NCBI GenBank assembly: GCA_028571685.1
Contig: CM053158.1
Location: 56,202,001-56,266,000, forward strand
Reading direction: 5' to 3'
Origin: Heterohyrax brucei
Taxonomy: Eukaryota > Chordata > Mammalia > Hyracoidea > Procaviidae
Length of the DNA stretch: 64,000 bases
This document shows positions 1 through 11,324 of this stretch, one piece after another. Within the stretch, counting starts at the first letter, position 1. Every line of letters begins with the position of its first letter. The position numbers and the translations under genes were made by a program. The notes under the pieces were generated by a model. That model did no database searches. It was not told the origin of the DNA and was given only the letters and a program-made list of their open reading frames with translations.

Positions 1-2780
1 TTACAGCTTGAAGAAGTAGAAAGAGAGTAACAGAGGACCCCCTCAAGCACAAGAAGAAAAGAGATAATAAAGACTAGAGCAGAACTAAATGAATTAGAGA
101 ATAGAAGAACAATTGAACAAATTGAAAAGACCAAAACCTGGTTTTCTGAAAAGATCAACAAAATTCACAAACCATTGGCCAAACTTACTAAAGAAAAACA
201 GGAAAGAACATAAATAACCCAAATAAGAAATGAGACGGGAGTTGTCACAACAGATCCAACAGAAATAAAAAATATCATAACAGAATATTATGAAAGACTG
301 TACTCAAACAAATTGGAAAACCTAGAGGAAATGGACAAATTCCTTGATTTATAGCACCTACCCAAATTATCACAAGCTGAAGCAGAACAACTCAATAAAC
401 TCACTACAAAGGAAGAGATTGACAGTTATCCAAAAACTGCCAACGAAAAAAGCCCTGGCCGAGATGGCTTCACTGCAGAATTCTACCAAGCTTTTGTCAA
501 GCCAAGTGCCAAGAAGAGTTATCTCCAATACTACTGAGACTTTCACAGTATAGAAAGTGATGGAATACTCCCAGATCCATTCTATGAAGCCAGCATAACC
601 CTGGTACCAAAGCCAGGGAAAGACCCAACCAAAAAGGAGAACTACAACTGATATCACTCATGACTCTGGATGCAAAAATCTTCAACAAAATTCTTGCCAA
701 TAGAATATAACAACATATCCAAAAAATAATCCATCATGACAAAGTTGGATTCATACTAGGGACGCAAGGCTGGTTCAACATCAGGAAAACAATTAATGTG
801 ATCAACCACATAAATAACACAGAAGACAAGAATTACCTGATTCTGTCTATTGATGCATAAAAGTCATTTGATCAAGTCCAACACCATTCATGCTACAAAC
901 TCTCAGCAAAATAGGAATAGATAGCAAATTCCTCAATGAAATAAGGGCCATTATACAAAGCCAACAGTCTACATCATCCTGAATGGAGAGAGACTAAAAC
1001 AGTATCCCTTGAGAACAGGAACTAGACAAGGATGTCCAGTTCAACATTGTACTAGAAGTTCTAGCCAGAGAAATTAGACAAGACCAAGAAATAAAGGGCA
1101 TCTGCATTGGCAAAGAAGTAAAAATCTCCCCATTTGCAGATGATATGATTGTATAAGGAGAGAATCCTAAAGAATCCATAAGCAAACTACTCAAAATGAT
1201 AGACGAGTTCAGCAAAGTCTCAGGGTACAAGATAAACATAATTAAATCAGGATTCCTTTATACCAACAACAAGATTATTAATGAAGAAATCACCAAGCCA
1301 AGACCATTTACTATAGCCCCTAAGAAGATAAAGTACTTAGCAATAAATCTAACCAGAGAAATAACAGACCTTCAGAAAGAGAACTACAAGTCCTTACTAC
1401 AAGAAACTAAGAGAGACTTACATAAATGGAGAAACCTACCGTACTCACGGATAGGAAGACTTAACATCGTGAAAATGTCTATTTTACCCAAAGCAATCTA
1501 CTTATATAATTCAGTCTCAGTACAAATTCCAGTGACATTTTTTAATGAGATAGAGTAATGAATTACCAACTTTGTTTGGAAAGGGAAGAAGCCCTGGATA
1601 AGTAAAGCACTACTGATGAAGAAGAATACACTGGGAGGCCTCTCACTACCCCAATTTAGAACCTATTACACTACCACAGTTGTCAAAACAGCCAGGTACT
1701 GGTATAAAAAGAGACAGATAGATCAATGGAATAGAGTTGAGACCTGAGAGATAACACCATCTTACTATGAACACTTGATACTTGACAAAGGCCCTAAGAC
1801 ACTAAACTGAGGTAAAAACAACCTCTTCAACAAATCGTGCTGGCAAAATTGGATATCCATACGTAATAAATTGAAAGAAGACCCATGTCTCACACTCTAT
1901 GCAAAAACCAACCCAAACTGCTTAAGACATCTAAATATCAAATCCAAAACAATATAGCTCATCCAAGAAAAAGTAGAAACAAACAATGGAAGTTTTAATA
2001 CACAATGCAGACAGACTTCAAAATCTGTCAAACAAACCACAAACAACAGAAGAGAAAATACAGAAATGGGAACTACTAAGAATCAAACACTTTCACTTAT
2101 CCAAAGACTTTATTAATAGAACTAAAAAAGCCACCTACAGAATGGGAAAAAAATTTGGCAACTGTAAGTCAGACCAATGCCTGATCTCCATGATCTATAA
2201 GGTACCATGAAATATCAATAAGAAAACGATAAATCATCCAATTAAGCAACAGGCAAAGGAGATGGACAGAGATTTCTCTAAAGAGGAGATCCAGGCTGCC
2301 AAAAAACACACGCAGACATGCTCACGATCACTAGCTATTAAAGAAATTCAAATTAAATCTGCAATGAGATACCATCTCACCCCTACAAGGTTGGCCATGA
2401 CCCAAAAAACACAAAACAACAAATGCTGGAGAGGCTGTGAAGAAAGTGGAACTCTACTACACTGTTGGTGGGATTGCAAAATGGTGCAACCTCTTTGGAA
2501 AGCAATCTGGTGCTTCCTTAAAAAGCTGGAGGCTAGCTAGATATACCATTTGACCCAGTAATTCCACTGCTTGGAATATGTCCTACAGAATCAAGGCCAC
2601 TTACACCAATGGATACATGCACACAAATGTTTATCGCAGCACAGCCCACAATAGCGAAAAGATAGAATCAACCAAGAAGCACAATAACAGAGGAATGGAT
2701 AGGTAAACTTTGGTATATTTACTCAATGGAACACTATACAATGATAAAGGACAATGATGATTTTAGGAAACATCTTATAA
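1..2780 (+). pseudogene. L1 LINE ORF2 remnant (endonuclease-RT linker to C-terminus)
   Basis: Decayed LINE-1 ORF2, entering the window already inside the coding region. Conceptual translation in shifting frames gives the linker after the endonuclease (near 60-340), the reverse-transcriptase entry motif GPDGFTAEFYQ with early decay (440-490), the block around [15 protein letters not shown] (600-650), the catalytic motif FADD at 1133-1144, and the Cys-rich C-terminal block with KCWRGC and LLHCWWDCK (2420-2490). Stops and frameshifts interrupt it many times; the longest open pieces are 1196-1558, 1986-2210 and 2262-2540. The intact protein would supply target-primed reverse transcription; this copy cannot. 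It continues directly into an L1 3'UTR. Family identity is certain, subfamily is not determined. Confidence 0.95.
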
Positions 2781-3832
2781 CCTGGTTTCAGTAGGAGGAC
2801 ATTATACTGAGTGTAAGTAGTCAGTGACAAAAGGACAAATGTTGTATGCGGCCCCTATGATACAAACTTAAAAACAGACTCATGCATAGAAGAAAAGACT
2901 CTTTGATGGCTGCAAGGGTGGGGAGGGAGGGAGGGCGAGGAGGGGAATGTTTAGATTAGATTGTTTACAGAAATTTGGTTGGGTGAAATCCGTGACCATA
3001 TGCATCAAAAAGATCAATATTAACTGGGCTTCAACATAACATGATTACTACTCTCATCTTGCAATATTGCAATGACAGAGTAGCTGGGGCAGGGGCCCAA
3101 GGACCATGCTCTCAGGGGAATTCAAGGCCAATTGGCACAACTAGCGTTTTGCTAAGAAAGTCCACTGAACTCCACATTGGTGAGTGGCATCGGGGGTCTT
3201 AAAAGCTGCCAAGCTGCCATCTGAGGGTACAGCAAATGGTCCCAACTCAGCAGGAATGATCACCAAGGACCAAAATGACATGGGGAAAAGAGAACCCAGA
3301 AGACAAACAGACACACGAGTGGGTGACTACATCGACTTGTGACCAGAAGAATCAGATGGTGCCTGGCTACCACCAGTGACAGCCGTGATGCAGCTCACAA
3401 AGTTGAATCTCAGCAGCATCACAAGTATAAAACGGGGTGCACCCTGAGATCTCCATTAAAAGACTGCAACTGATGGTCCTGGGGCCTCGGAGTTCCTCTG
3501 GCAGCATGGCCCTTGGCTCTGATGCTGCCCCTGTCCATACATCATAATGGAGGTCAACTCTGGACAGGAATGGATTGGACTTGGTGACACAGAGTGACCA
3601 TATCATGTGTGCACTATATGGTCCTATATATCTACAGGATGTCATCCTTCTGACCTCTTACTGGAGTAAGGAGAGTAGGTGGAGAGGAGGGGATAAGAGA
3701 TTGTTGGGAAGACATGTATGGAGTAGAGAGGAAGAGTGTGCTGTCACTGGGCAGGGAGAGCAGTGGGAGTTGCACATAGGTGGGCATGCAAATTTACATG
3801 GGAATGTTCATTTTATTCAATCTTTAAAAAAT
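2781..3832 (+). mobile_element. L1 3'UTR and 3' end of the same element
   Basis: Non-coding tail of the L1 above, about 1 kb. It contains a G-rich purine run at 2915-2947, then a long body, and ends in a short A-rich stretch near 3825. The body from about 3310 to 3800 matches, in reverse complement, the sequence at 8350-8861, which identifies it as repeated L1 3'UTR rather than unique sequence. The open frames seen here on both strands (for example 3367-3645 and 3575-3883) are therefore not genes. No 5' target duplication can be checked because the 5' end is outside the window. Confidence 0.9.
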
Positions 3833-3844
3833 GATTATCTGAGA

Positions 3845-4095
3845 GTTATAGTTTCAGACTTTCTGGAGTCCATAAAAGTTTGAAATTCTGTTTTACATTT
3901 TTCTCCTTTAGATCAGAATTCTTTTACGGAATCTTTGATCAAAATGTCAGTAACGGTAGCTGGGCATCTAACTCTTCTGATATGATGGCAAAGGAGGCAG
4001 TTTTTCATGGAGACAACTACTCGCATGTTCCACATACTTCTATTCCTGACTCTCCTTTTTCCTGTTGTTTCAGGCAAGAAGAGACCAGTTCTTGT
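3845..4095. repeat. Probable interspersed repeat fragment, class unsure
   Basis: Sequence with phrases such as tctttgatcaaaatgtcagt and ggcaaaggaggcagtttttc that I associate with a common afrotherian interspersed repeat, but I cannot assign the class. The open frame at 3880-4233 runs through it and into the following SINE, so it is not counted as a gene. Confidence 0.45.
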
Positions 4096-4101
4096 GCCTC
4101 G

Positions 4102-4221
4102 CTGTATTCTTTACAGAAGCAGATTGCCACATCTTTCTTCAGCAGAGCAGCTGGTAGGTTCAAACCACCAATCTTACAGTTAACAGCAGAGCACTTAAAT
4201 ATTGCACCACCAGTGCTCCTC
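4102..4221 (-). mobile_element. AfroSINE fragment (5' half)
   Basis: Reverse complement of the tRNA-derived head of the SINE: the run ending gcaccaccagtgctcc is the 5' end, and gtaggttcaaaccacc is the B box in reverse. The 3' half is missing. Confidence 0.8.
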
Positions 4222-4294
4222 ACCTTACCCTAAGGCTCCTCTTCAATGCCAGGATTAGAAGTAGAAGTTTTTATTTTAGTTCTAACCACAAGTA

Positions 4295-4572
4295 ATAGTA
4301 GACAGTTGAGCAAAACAGTCAAAGGACTGGACTCCAGAGTTTAACTGCTCAGGTTCAAATTCTGGCTTCACCACTTAACCAGCTGTGTGACCTTAGGAAA
4401 GTTGCTTCACTTCTCTGAGGCCTGGCTAACTTATCTTCACTGGACTGATGATAAAAAAAAAGCCCCCACTCACCCTTAAGTTTGTAGTAGGGATTAAACG
4501 AGCCAATAGAAGTAAAGACCTCAGTCCACCCCCAGCACATTTGTAATTCTTAGTAAATGTTAGCCTTGCTTA
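4295..4572 (+). repeat. MIR SINE, near full length
   Basis: Ancient mammalian MIR in the forward direction: core ccagctgtgtgaccttagg at 4379-4397, the region corresponding to cctcatctgtaaaat, and a tail ending agcacatttgtaattcttag-taaatgtta. Heavily diverged, as expected for the family. Confidence 0.85.
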
Positions 4573-5391
4573 CTGTTTTGTATAATATTTTGACAGAAAT
4601 TGAGATGGCCTACAAGGGTGATCTCCTGAAAGGATGCTGGGTAGCAAGATATGAGGAAAACATTTACCCCTTTCAGAATTTTGGTGAGCATGATTTATTT
4701 CAATCTCAAAGTGTAGGTTTAAATGACAAAAGACAAAACCTGCACATTATCATTTAGTCCAGGAAGGCTGCCGTTTTCTAAAAAACCAGCTTTGAGTACA
4801 AGGCATTCTTTTTTTCTGGAAGCACTCAGTTTGAAGTTAACTCACTGAGCCTGAGTAATATGAGGAAAATTGGAATCCTAGTGAGAGAGAAAGCCTTAGC
4901 CACTGATGGCTAAATGACTCTCAAGGTACCGCTGTAAGTACCAACAATTTCCTCTGCAGAGAGCATTTCCACAGTGCAACAGGGAGAACAAATCAGGAGA
5001 ATCTGGTGGAGGATCAGCAATGACATTTATGTGGGGGGAACAGGAGGCACTACTCTGACTACAGATAAAGCTACTAATTCAAATCCTACTTTATTATCGC
5101 CTTAGTTAGAGCTACAGGAAACCAGTTTTGACCTTTAAAACACACATCATCTCGTTCAGTGTCCCCTGAGAATTGTTGGTCTACTTAATGAAATTGTTGC
5201 CTAGCTAATAATGTGGTGGAAGTCCTGCCTCTTAACTATTAACCTCAGGATCTGTGTACAATTTCCTACTCATTACACTCTTAAGCCCTTAGCAGTGGGA
5301 TGTAGGCTCTTGCTTAGAACCGAATTTGGATTGTCTCTCATCTTGATGAGCTGAAACTGGAATACACGATGCTGAATTAGTATGAAGGCCG
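4573..5391. other. Unique intergenic sequence, no gene seen
   Basis: No recognised repeat, exon pattern or RNA gene. Open frames here are short and show no familiar protein. Confidence 0.5.
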
Positions 5392-5606
5392 TGTGGAACC
5401 AAGTGTGTGGCCTTTGAAGTCGGCCTCTCGGATTCAGAATATGAACTCCTCAGATTATGAACTGTGTGACCTCTCCAAGCCAGTTTCTTTACTTTTAAAA
5501 CTGGAATGATAATTATAATGATACCTACATCAGTGGGTAGTTTTGAGGGTTCAAGGAGAAACAGACTACTTACAAAACCATTGCTGGTCACTATTATTAG
5601 TCACTA
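5392..5606 (+). repeat. MIR SINE
   Basis: Forward MIR: aactgtgtgacctctccaag core at 5459-5478, aaactggaatgataattata mid-part, and a degraded tail that runs straight into a CAT/CAC-rich tract. Confidence 0.75.
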
Positions 5607-5712
5607 TCGCCATCATCACAACTAGCGTCAGTTGCAGCCTTCCCACGCCACCGTTATTGCTGTCATCGTCACCACTACCATCACCACCATCACACCATCG
5701 TCACCGTTATTG
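5588..5712. repeat. Imperfect CAT/CAC trinucleotide tract
   Basis: Degenerate trinucleotide microsatellite (for example ccactaccatcaccaccatc around 5670-5690) immediately 3' of the MIR tail. Interrupted and old. Confidence 0.7.
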
Positions 5713-6060
5713 ACAGCACTGGCAGCATCAGAAGGGCCACGTTCCACCCAGACCCACGAGCCTAATCAATCCCAACCCATTCTTCAAGAGACTTAATGTT
5801 TCCATCTCTTCCTTACTCTAGGCGTTTTTCTTTTCTCCCAGTGCTCATGTTTGACACATCATAACCAAAGGTAGCTTTAAAGCTAGCAAAGCATTAGGCA
5901 AAAGCCATTCTGGCAGCCAGCTTAGGTATTTAACTCCCGTGCTATTTCCTTTAGACAGCTTAATTCAGAGAAAGAGAGCTTTATCACTTTATCCGTTTCC
6001 TGATTCTCTTACTCTGTCAATGGCCTTAATATTTTATTATCAGTCACCAAGTAAGGCTCA

Positions 6061-6201
6061 GAACCCCTGGTGCCTTCTAACTAAAAGGTCGACAGCATGA
6101 GTCCACCACTCGCTCCCCAGAAAACTCTATGGGGTAGTTCTACTCTGTCCTATAGGGTCACTATGGGTCAGAATCGACTCAGTGGCAGAGGGTTTTGGTT
6201 T
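6061..6201 (+). mobile_element. AfroSINE, 5' part shortened
   Basis: tRNA-derived SINE: head cccctggtgcc, then the conserved body ctatggggtagttctactct and tail tcgactcagtggcagagggt. The A-box region is partly deleted. Confidence 0.9.
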
Positions 6202-6212
6202 AGTTAAGACTT

Positions 6213-6374
6213 GGAAGCCCTGATGGTACAGTGGTTAAGTGCTATGGCTTCTAACCAGAAGGGTGGCAGTTCAAATCCATCAAGCATTCCTTAGAGACTC
6301 TATGTGGCACTTCTATTCTGTCCCATAGAGTATGAATTGGAATTGACTTGACAGCAATGAATTTGGTTTTGTTT
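6213..6374 (+). mobile_element. AfroSINE, full length
   Basis: Complete copy directly after the previous one in the same orientation: A-box-like tacagtggttaagtgc, B-box-like gcagttcaaatccatc, body and T-rich tail. About 162 bp. Confidence 0.92.
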
Positions 6375-7277
6375 TCTTCCTTTTTATTTCAAAGCAAGGC
6401 TCATTCTCCTTATAAAACTTATTTATAAAGACCTCCTCCTCCTCTTTAGACACCAAGTCAGTCATAGACTTTATTCATGGTCTCAAGGATTTTGATTGGT
6501 AAATTTTGCTTGTGGTCTGACTGAAGCAAAGTGAGTTAGTAAAGCTTGTTCATGAGTCTGCAGCTGGTACTACTGTTCACATTTTACATTTCCAAGAGCT
6601 AGTTAGCAATATCAATTATTCTGAATCAGCACCTGATAATGCTAAATTCATTAGATTAAGCAAGTTAAATATACTAAAAAATAAAAGCTCCCCCATTAGA
6701 AAAACTATAACTGTGAAACTAGTGTATTCAAGAGTCCATACCAACTGCTTCTGAGGCATGAACAAATCTCCACATGGAAAGAGCATTGCATGTTCTTAAG
6801 ACATGTGAGGAAGACTGATGTTTATTATGATGTTAGGAAGCGTGGTGTGTGGTCAACTGAGTCCATAGAGATCATAACAGTGCAGTCACCTCTGGTGAGA
6901 ACTTCCCTTGTGGTGCCCAAACTGCCATGATTCAGTCCTGCCTGTGCAACCTGGCCAGTAAGCTCCCTTTTCAGAGATGTGCACCAAATAGTTCATCCTT
7001 GTCTATTACCCAGCCCCTGGCAGGGCCCTTGAAGACTTCCTGACATGTAAAAACATCAGTGTCCTTGGTGATACACGTTGGAAAGACAGAATCATCAATT
7101 TCATCATGTTTTCTCTTTCTTTTTTGTTTTCTTCAGAGTTGCGAGAGAAAACTAAGCCCTTGCTTGAAGAAAGCAGTGACCAGGCCAGACAAAAAAGCCC
7201 TCTAAGGACAATGTTCAACATCCTATGGCCGGTTTCTGACACAACATTTAGTAAATAAAATCAAGCAGTTCTCATCT
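6375..7277. other. Unique intergenic sequence, no gene seen
   Basis: No recognisable repeat, RNA gene or convincing exon. A minus-strand frame at 7006-7242 shows no familiar protein. Confidence 0.5.
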
Positions 7278-7433
7278 GGAGCCCTCGTGGGAAAGTGGTT
7301 AAGAGCTTGGCTGCTAACCAAAAGGTAGGCAGTTCAAATTCATAGGCCACTCCTTAGAAACCTTATGGGGCAGTTCTCCTGTGTTCTTTAGGGTCACTAT
7401 GAGTCAAAATCAACTCTATGGTGCACAACAAAA
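7278..7433 (+). mobile_element. AfroSINE, full length
   Basis: Head ggagccctcgtggg, B-box-like gcagttcaaattcata, body tatggggcagttctcctg and a tail ending tgcacaacaaaa, the (ACAAC)-type end shared with RTE LINEs. Confidence 0.9.
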
Positions 7434-7694
7434 GTTCTCAACTGATGTGGTCATTACCAAGGGCCATGTTTATCTATTTATTCTTTAGTTCAATGATCCA
7501 TCTAAATATACTGAGCGCTTATAGCCTTGTTAGGCACTGCACCAGGCCCTGGGGAGTCAGCTGTGACCACGACAAATGTAGTGTGTAGCATGTTTGTGCA
7601 AAGATACTGGTTTCGCCATTAGAATCCCAGAACAGTGTATGTCTTAATTTGGATGTCCAGAAAGGTACATTTGAGACAAATCCTTTTTTTTCTA

Positions 7695-7874
7695 GTTTCT
7701 AGGTGGTACAAACAGCTAAGTGCTGGACTACTAGCCAAAAAGTTCATGGTTCAAATGCACCCGGAGATGCCTCAAAAGTAAGATCTGGCAATCTGCCTCT
7801 AAAGGATCAGAGTCTTCAAAACTCTATGGTGTCATTCTACTCTGCACATATGTGGTCCAGGAATCAGGAAGCAT
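7695..7874 (+). mobile_element. AfroSINE, diverged long variant
   Basis: Variant with a longer middle: ctaggtggtacaaacagcta start, ggttcaaatgcacccgg B-box region, extra block with aatctgcctctaaagga, then actctatggtgtcattctac. More diverged than its neighbours. Confidence 0.8.
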
Positions 7875-8335
7875 GGATAAGTAACTAGTAGCTGTGGTTT
7901 ATTTAGAAGATTCCAGGAAGTACACAAGAGAAAACAGGGAAAGTGCTACAACTAAAGACGTTCTCCTATTGGCAGCAAGAGCTACTGAAAGTCTGCTGAG
8001 GCCTCTGACACCTACACCAGGCACCTTCTAGAATCCTCCACCTGATGCTGGGAGGTTGCAGTGTTCACCTACCGGGCCCTACCCACAAGAATTAGACTCA
8101 TTTGGGGTCTACACTTAAACTTGGGCCAAGTGGATCCCCAAGTGCTGTCAAAGATCTTAAAGCAGAAAGTAGGAAAACAATCCCATATACTTACAGGGGG
8201 TGCTGCCAACATGGGGTGAGTCTGAGCCCCAAAGGCACTGCCCACCACAACTGTTATTAAAATCAGAGGTAAACTTCAGGCTGTGACACAGAACATCAAA
8301 TACACTCACCTTGTCTCCTGTGTGACAGTCGTCTG
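7875..8335. other. Unique intergenic sequence, no gene seen
   Basis: No repeat or gene recognised in this 460 bp stretch. Confidence 0.45.
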
Positions 8336-8861
8336 TTTTTTGTTTTGTTTTGTTTTGTTTTTATGATTGAATGAAAATGTACTTTCCCATACAAATTGCA
8401 TGCCCACCTATATGTAGCTCCCACTGCTCTCCCTGCCTGGTGACAGCACACTCTTTCTCTCTACTCCATACATGTGTTATCTTCCCAACAATCTATCTCC
8501 TCCCTTCCACGCACTCCCCTTCCTCCAGTAAGTGGTCAGTGGGATGACATCCTATAGATGCACAGAACCATAAAGCGCACACATGATACAGTCACTCTGT
8601 GTTACCAAGTCCAATCCATTCCTGTCTGAGAGTTGACCTCCGTTATGATTTATGGACAAGGGCAGCATCAGGGCCAGGGACCATGCTCCCAGGGGAACTC
8701 TGAGACCTGTGGACCATCAATTGCGGTCTTTTAATGGAGATCTCAGGGTGCAACCCTTTTTATTCTTGTGTTGCCAGTGAGGCTCAGCTTCATGAGCTCC
8801 ATCGTGGCTATCACTGGTGGTGGCTGGGCACCATCCAGTTCTCCTGGTCACAAGTTGGTGT
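8336..8861 (-). mobile_element. L1 3'UTR, 5'-truncated insertion
   Basis: Reverse complement of the 3' end of the same L1 type as at 3310-3830. It starts with the poly(A)-derived (TTTTG) run at 8337-8361 and stops at about 8861 near the equivalent of L1 position 3330, a typical 5' truncation. The frame at 8734-8994 is antisense L1 sequence, not a gene. No clear target duplication was found. Confidence 0.9.
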
Positions 8862-9111
8862 AGAATCTTTTGACAAACATTTAATGAAATCCTGCATTTG
8901 TGACTGGTCTTGTGTTAGGATGCTGCACATGAGATGTAAAAAGATAAAGAGCTCCCAAATCTCAGATTTCACACTGGGATCATTTCTCTCTTGAACACTT
9001 GCACCACCCTTCAGCTCATAGTCACAAACTAAATAAACTAAGTTGGGAGATGAGATCTACTCTGAAGTTTTGTATGCTGATTTTCAAAACACCATAATAA
9101 TTACAAAACTA

Positions 9112-9366
9112 ACAGTAATAGCACGTGTCCCTTGTTAAATATCAGGCTCTGTTCCAAGTCCTATACATATATTAGGTCTTTTACTTCTCACAATAACTCA
9201 GTGACATAGGTACCGTTACTGCCAGCCAAATTTTATAGATGAAGCAAGTAAGACACAGAGAAATTGTGAGACTTGGCCCAAGTTTACAGCTTGTTAAAGG
9301 CAGGGACAGTGTTCAAATCCAAACAGATTCTAGATTCTGTACTCACTACATCATTCTGCCTCTCTA
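9112..9366 (-). repeat. MIR SINE, near full length
   Basis: Reverse MIR: tgtcccttgttaaatatcag start, ttttatagatgaagcaagta, ttgtgagacttggcccaag and a terminal cattctgcctctctaag. All the expected reverse-complement landmarks are in order. Confidence 0.85.
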
Positions 9367-9684
9367 AGCTTAATCGAAAACTCATTTCCTCCACCCCACC
9401 CCTTACTCTTCCCCTACTCTAAACATATGCATAACTTTTGTTATCTATTTCCAGAACACAATCAAGTATATTTATGTCACCAGAGCTTTAGTCAATGCGT
9501 GTAATGAAGACTTGCTTCATTCTATTCCAGAACTAAAAGATTTCATCTAATGTGACCCCCAGCTCTGACACCCACCCCTTAACTATCCCCTTGCTCATCT
9601 TTACAGAGGCTCAGAGATGTCCAAAGTTCTGATGAAGAACATGTCATAGCTGGGTAGTGATACAGCAAAACTTCTATTTAGTTA
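9367..9684. other. Unique intergenic sequence, no gene seen
   Basis: C-rich, AT-rich mixed sequence with no repeat or gene recognised; a short stretch at 9600-9650 could be very old MIR. Confidence 0.4.
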
Positions 9685-9797
9685 AAGGGCTGAGAGCCTA
9701 TGTTCTGGACTCAGAATCCAGGGTTGAAATCCTCACTGCATTACTCACACAAGACCTCCAAGCACTGGAGTTTTTACGTGTAATACAGGCATTATAT
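9685..9797 (+). repeat. MIR fragment
   Basis: Forward MIR-like text (gttctggactcagaatccag followed by ttgaaatcctcactgc) ending where the next SINE begins. Diverged. Confidence 0.55.
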
Positions 9798-9798
9798 G

Positions 9799-9968
9799 AA
9801 ACCAGTTGCTATTGAGTTGATTCTGACTCACGGCTACCCCACGTGTGTCAGAGAAGGACCATACAGTTTTTCAATGGCTGGTTTTTGGAAGCTGATCACC
9901 AGGCCTTTTTTCCTTGTTGTGGTAATGCCTCTAGGTGGACTCAAACCTTCAATCTTTTGGCTAGCAGC
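9799..9968 (-). mobile_element. AfroSINE long variant, 3' part (split by LTR)
   Basis: Reverse SINE beginning gaaaccagttgctattgag, with the longer middle typical of one subgroup (gatcaccaggcctttttt). It is cut at 9968 by an LTR; the remaining 5' head is at 10464-10505. The 73-aa frame at 9843-10064 spans the SINE/LTR junction and is not a gene. Confidence 0.9.
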
Positions 9969-10463
9969 TGTTATGGATTAAATTGTGTCCCCTCAATATA
10001 TGTGTCAACTTGGCTAGGCTATGGTTCCCAGGATTGGGTGGCTGTCCACCACTCTGTGATCTGATATCATTATTCTATGTGTTGTAAATCCTAACCTCAC
10101 TGACATCAATGAGGCAGGATTAGAGGCAGTTATGTGAGGCAGGACTCAATATACAGGATTAGCCATATCTTCAATCAATCTCTTTTAAGATCTAAAGGAG
10201 AGAACTGAGTAAAGAGGAAGCGGACCTCATGCCATCAAGAAGGAAGGGTCAGAAGTGGAGGGGTTCTGCACTGGACAGTTTCTAAGCCAGAGGAAGACTG
10301 ATAACAAGGGCCTTTCCCCAGCACTGACAGTGGGTGAAAGCCTTCCCCTAGAGCTGGTGCCCTGAGGTCCAATTCTAGCATCCTGAACTGAGAATAAACT
10401 TCCGTTTGTTAAAGCCATCCACGTGCAGTGTTTCTGTTAGAGCAGCACTAGATGACTGAGACA
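9969..10463 (+). mobile_element. Solo LTR, MaLR-like (ERVL-MaLR type)
   Basis: A 495-bp LTR with terminal TG...CA: it starts tgttatggattaaattgtg and ends agatgactgagaca, the ends of MST/MLT-type LTRs. A polyadenylation signal aataaa lies at 10393-10398, close to the 3' end as expected. Flanking 5-bp duplication gcagc (9964-9968) / gcggc (10464-10468), one mismatch. No internal retroviral sequence accompanies it, so it is a solo LTR. Naming is from recognition. Confidence 0.85.
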
Positions 10464-10505
10464 GCGGCCAAGTGTGTTAATCCTTTGCACCATCCAGGGA
10501 CCCCA
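10464..10505 (-). mobile_element. AfroSINE 5' head, continuation of 9799-9968
   Basis: Carries the missing head of the interrupted SINE (gtgttaatcctttgcaccat, then ccagggacccc), confirming that the LTR landed in a pre-existing SINE. Confidence 0.88.
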
Positions 10506-11246
10506 AGGTCATTACAGTAATGCCTAGCTTATTACCTAATAATTGCAAATTCCATAGCACGGTGTCTTAAACACGGAAAGCATTAGCTGTTGTCCTTTCT
10601 CTGCATTGCTATGTGTTCCTCTGAGGAAGAAATCCATGCTACTATATAGAGAGTCACAGACAAACTGACATGATGGCAATGGATTCGGTTTTTGGTTTGG
10701 GTACCAGCTGGAGTATGAATGGCACTGTGAACAAGTCTCCTTCATAAATGTACATACACATAGAATTTTATATGCAATATCAGAGATACGCCAATCTACC
10801 AAGCATGTGGATAAACCACATAGCGTTATCTGTAGGTAGACCCTATGAAGACATTCTCCATATTAGACATTTCTGAACAAATTTTACAGAGCAAGTTTTT
10901 CACAAAGTATAGTGAGATCAAAGGTTGCATCTTCTATTAAGAGCAGAAAGAAAAATAAATTTTAAAAAAGCTTATTTTTGATGCAACACATAGTGAGGCT
11001 TATAGCCAGTATGATTAAAACTTTAATTAATTAAGCTGATGGCAACATTAATTTATCTTTTAAAAAAAAATTCTCTACACATGAAGGTGAACAAGTCAGT
11101 GAAGACTGCAAAAAGTTCAGTAGTAAATGAGCTCCGGTCAGTCACACCTGACACAGTTCACCTATGGACTGATTGTCCAATAAGCAAGGTATGCGGGGCT
11201 TATTTGTGCTTACTTATTAATTTGTAGTGCAAAGTTCCAACTGTTT
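10506..11246. other. Unique sequence, no gene seen
   Basis: AT-rich single-copy-looking DNA. Frames at 10536-10802 (minus) and 11039-11227 (plus) show no familiar domain. Confidence 0.45.
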
Positions 11247-11324
11247 TTTGGGAGAGTGGGAAGGAAAAAGAAGGGAAGGAGGAAAGGAGAGAGATGGGAG
11301 AAAGGGAGGGAGGAAGGAAGGAAA
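11247..11324 (+). repeat. Polypurine (GGAA/GGGA) tract
   Basis: About 75 bases almost without pyrimidines (ggagagtgggaaggaaaaag onward). Low complexity; the opposite-strand frame through it is an artefact of this composition. Confidence 0.85.

Noticed and set aside
3367..3883. Open frames of 92-102 codons on both strands
   Set aside because: The same sequence recurs inverted at 8350-8861, so it is L1 3'UTR.
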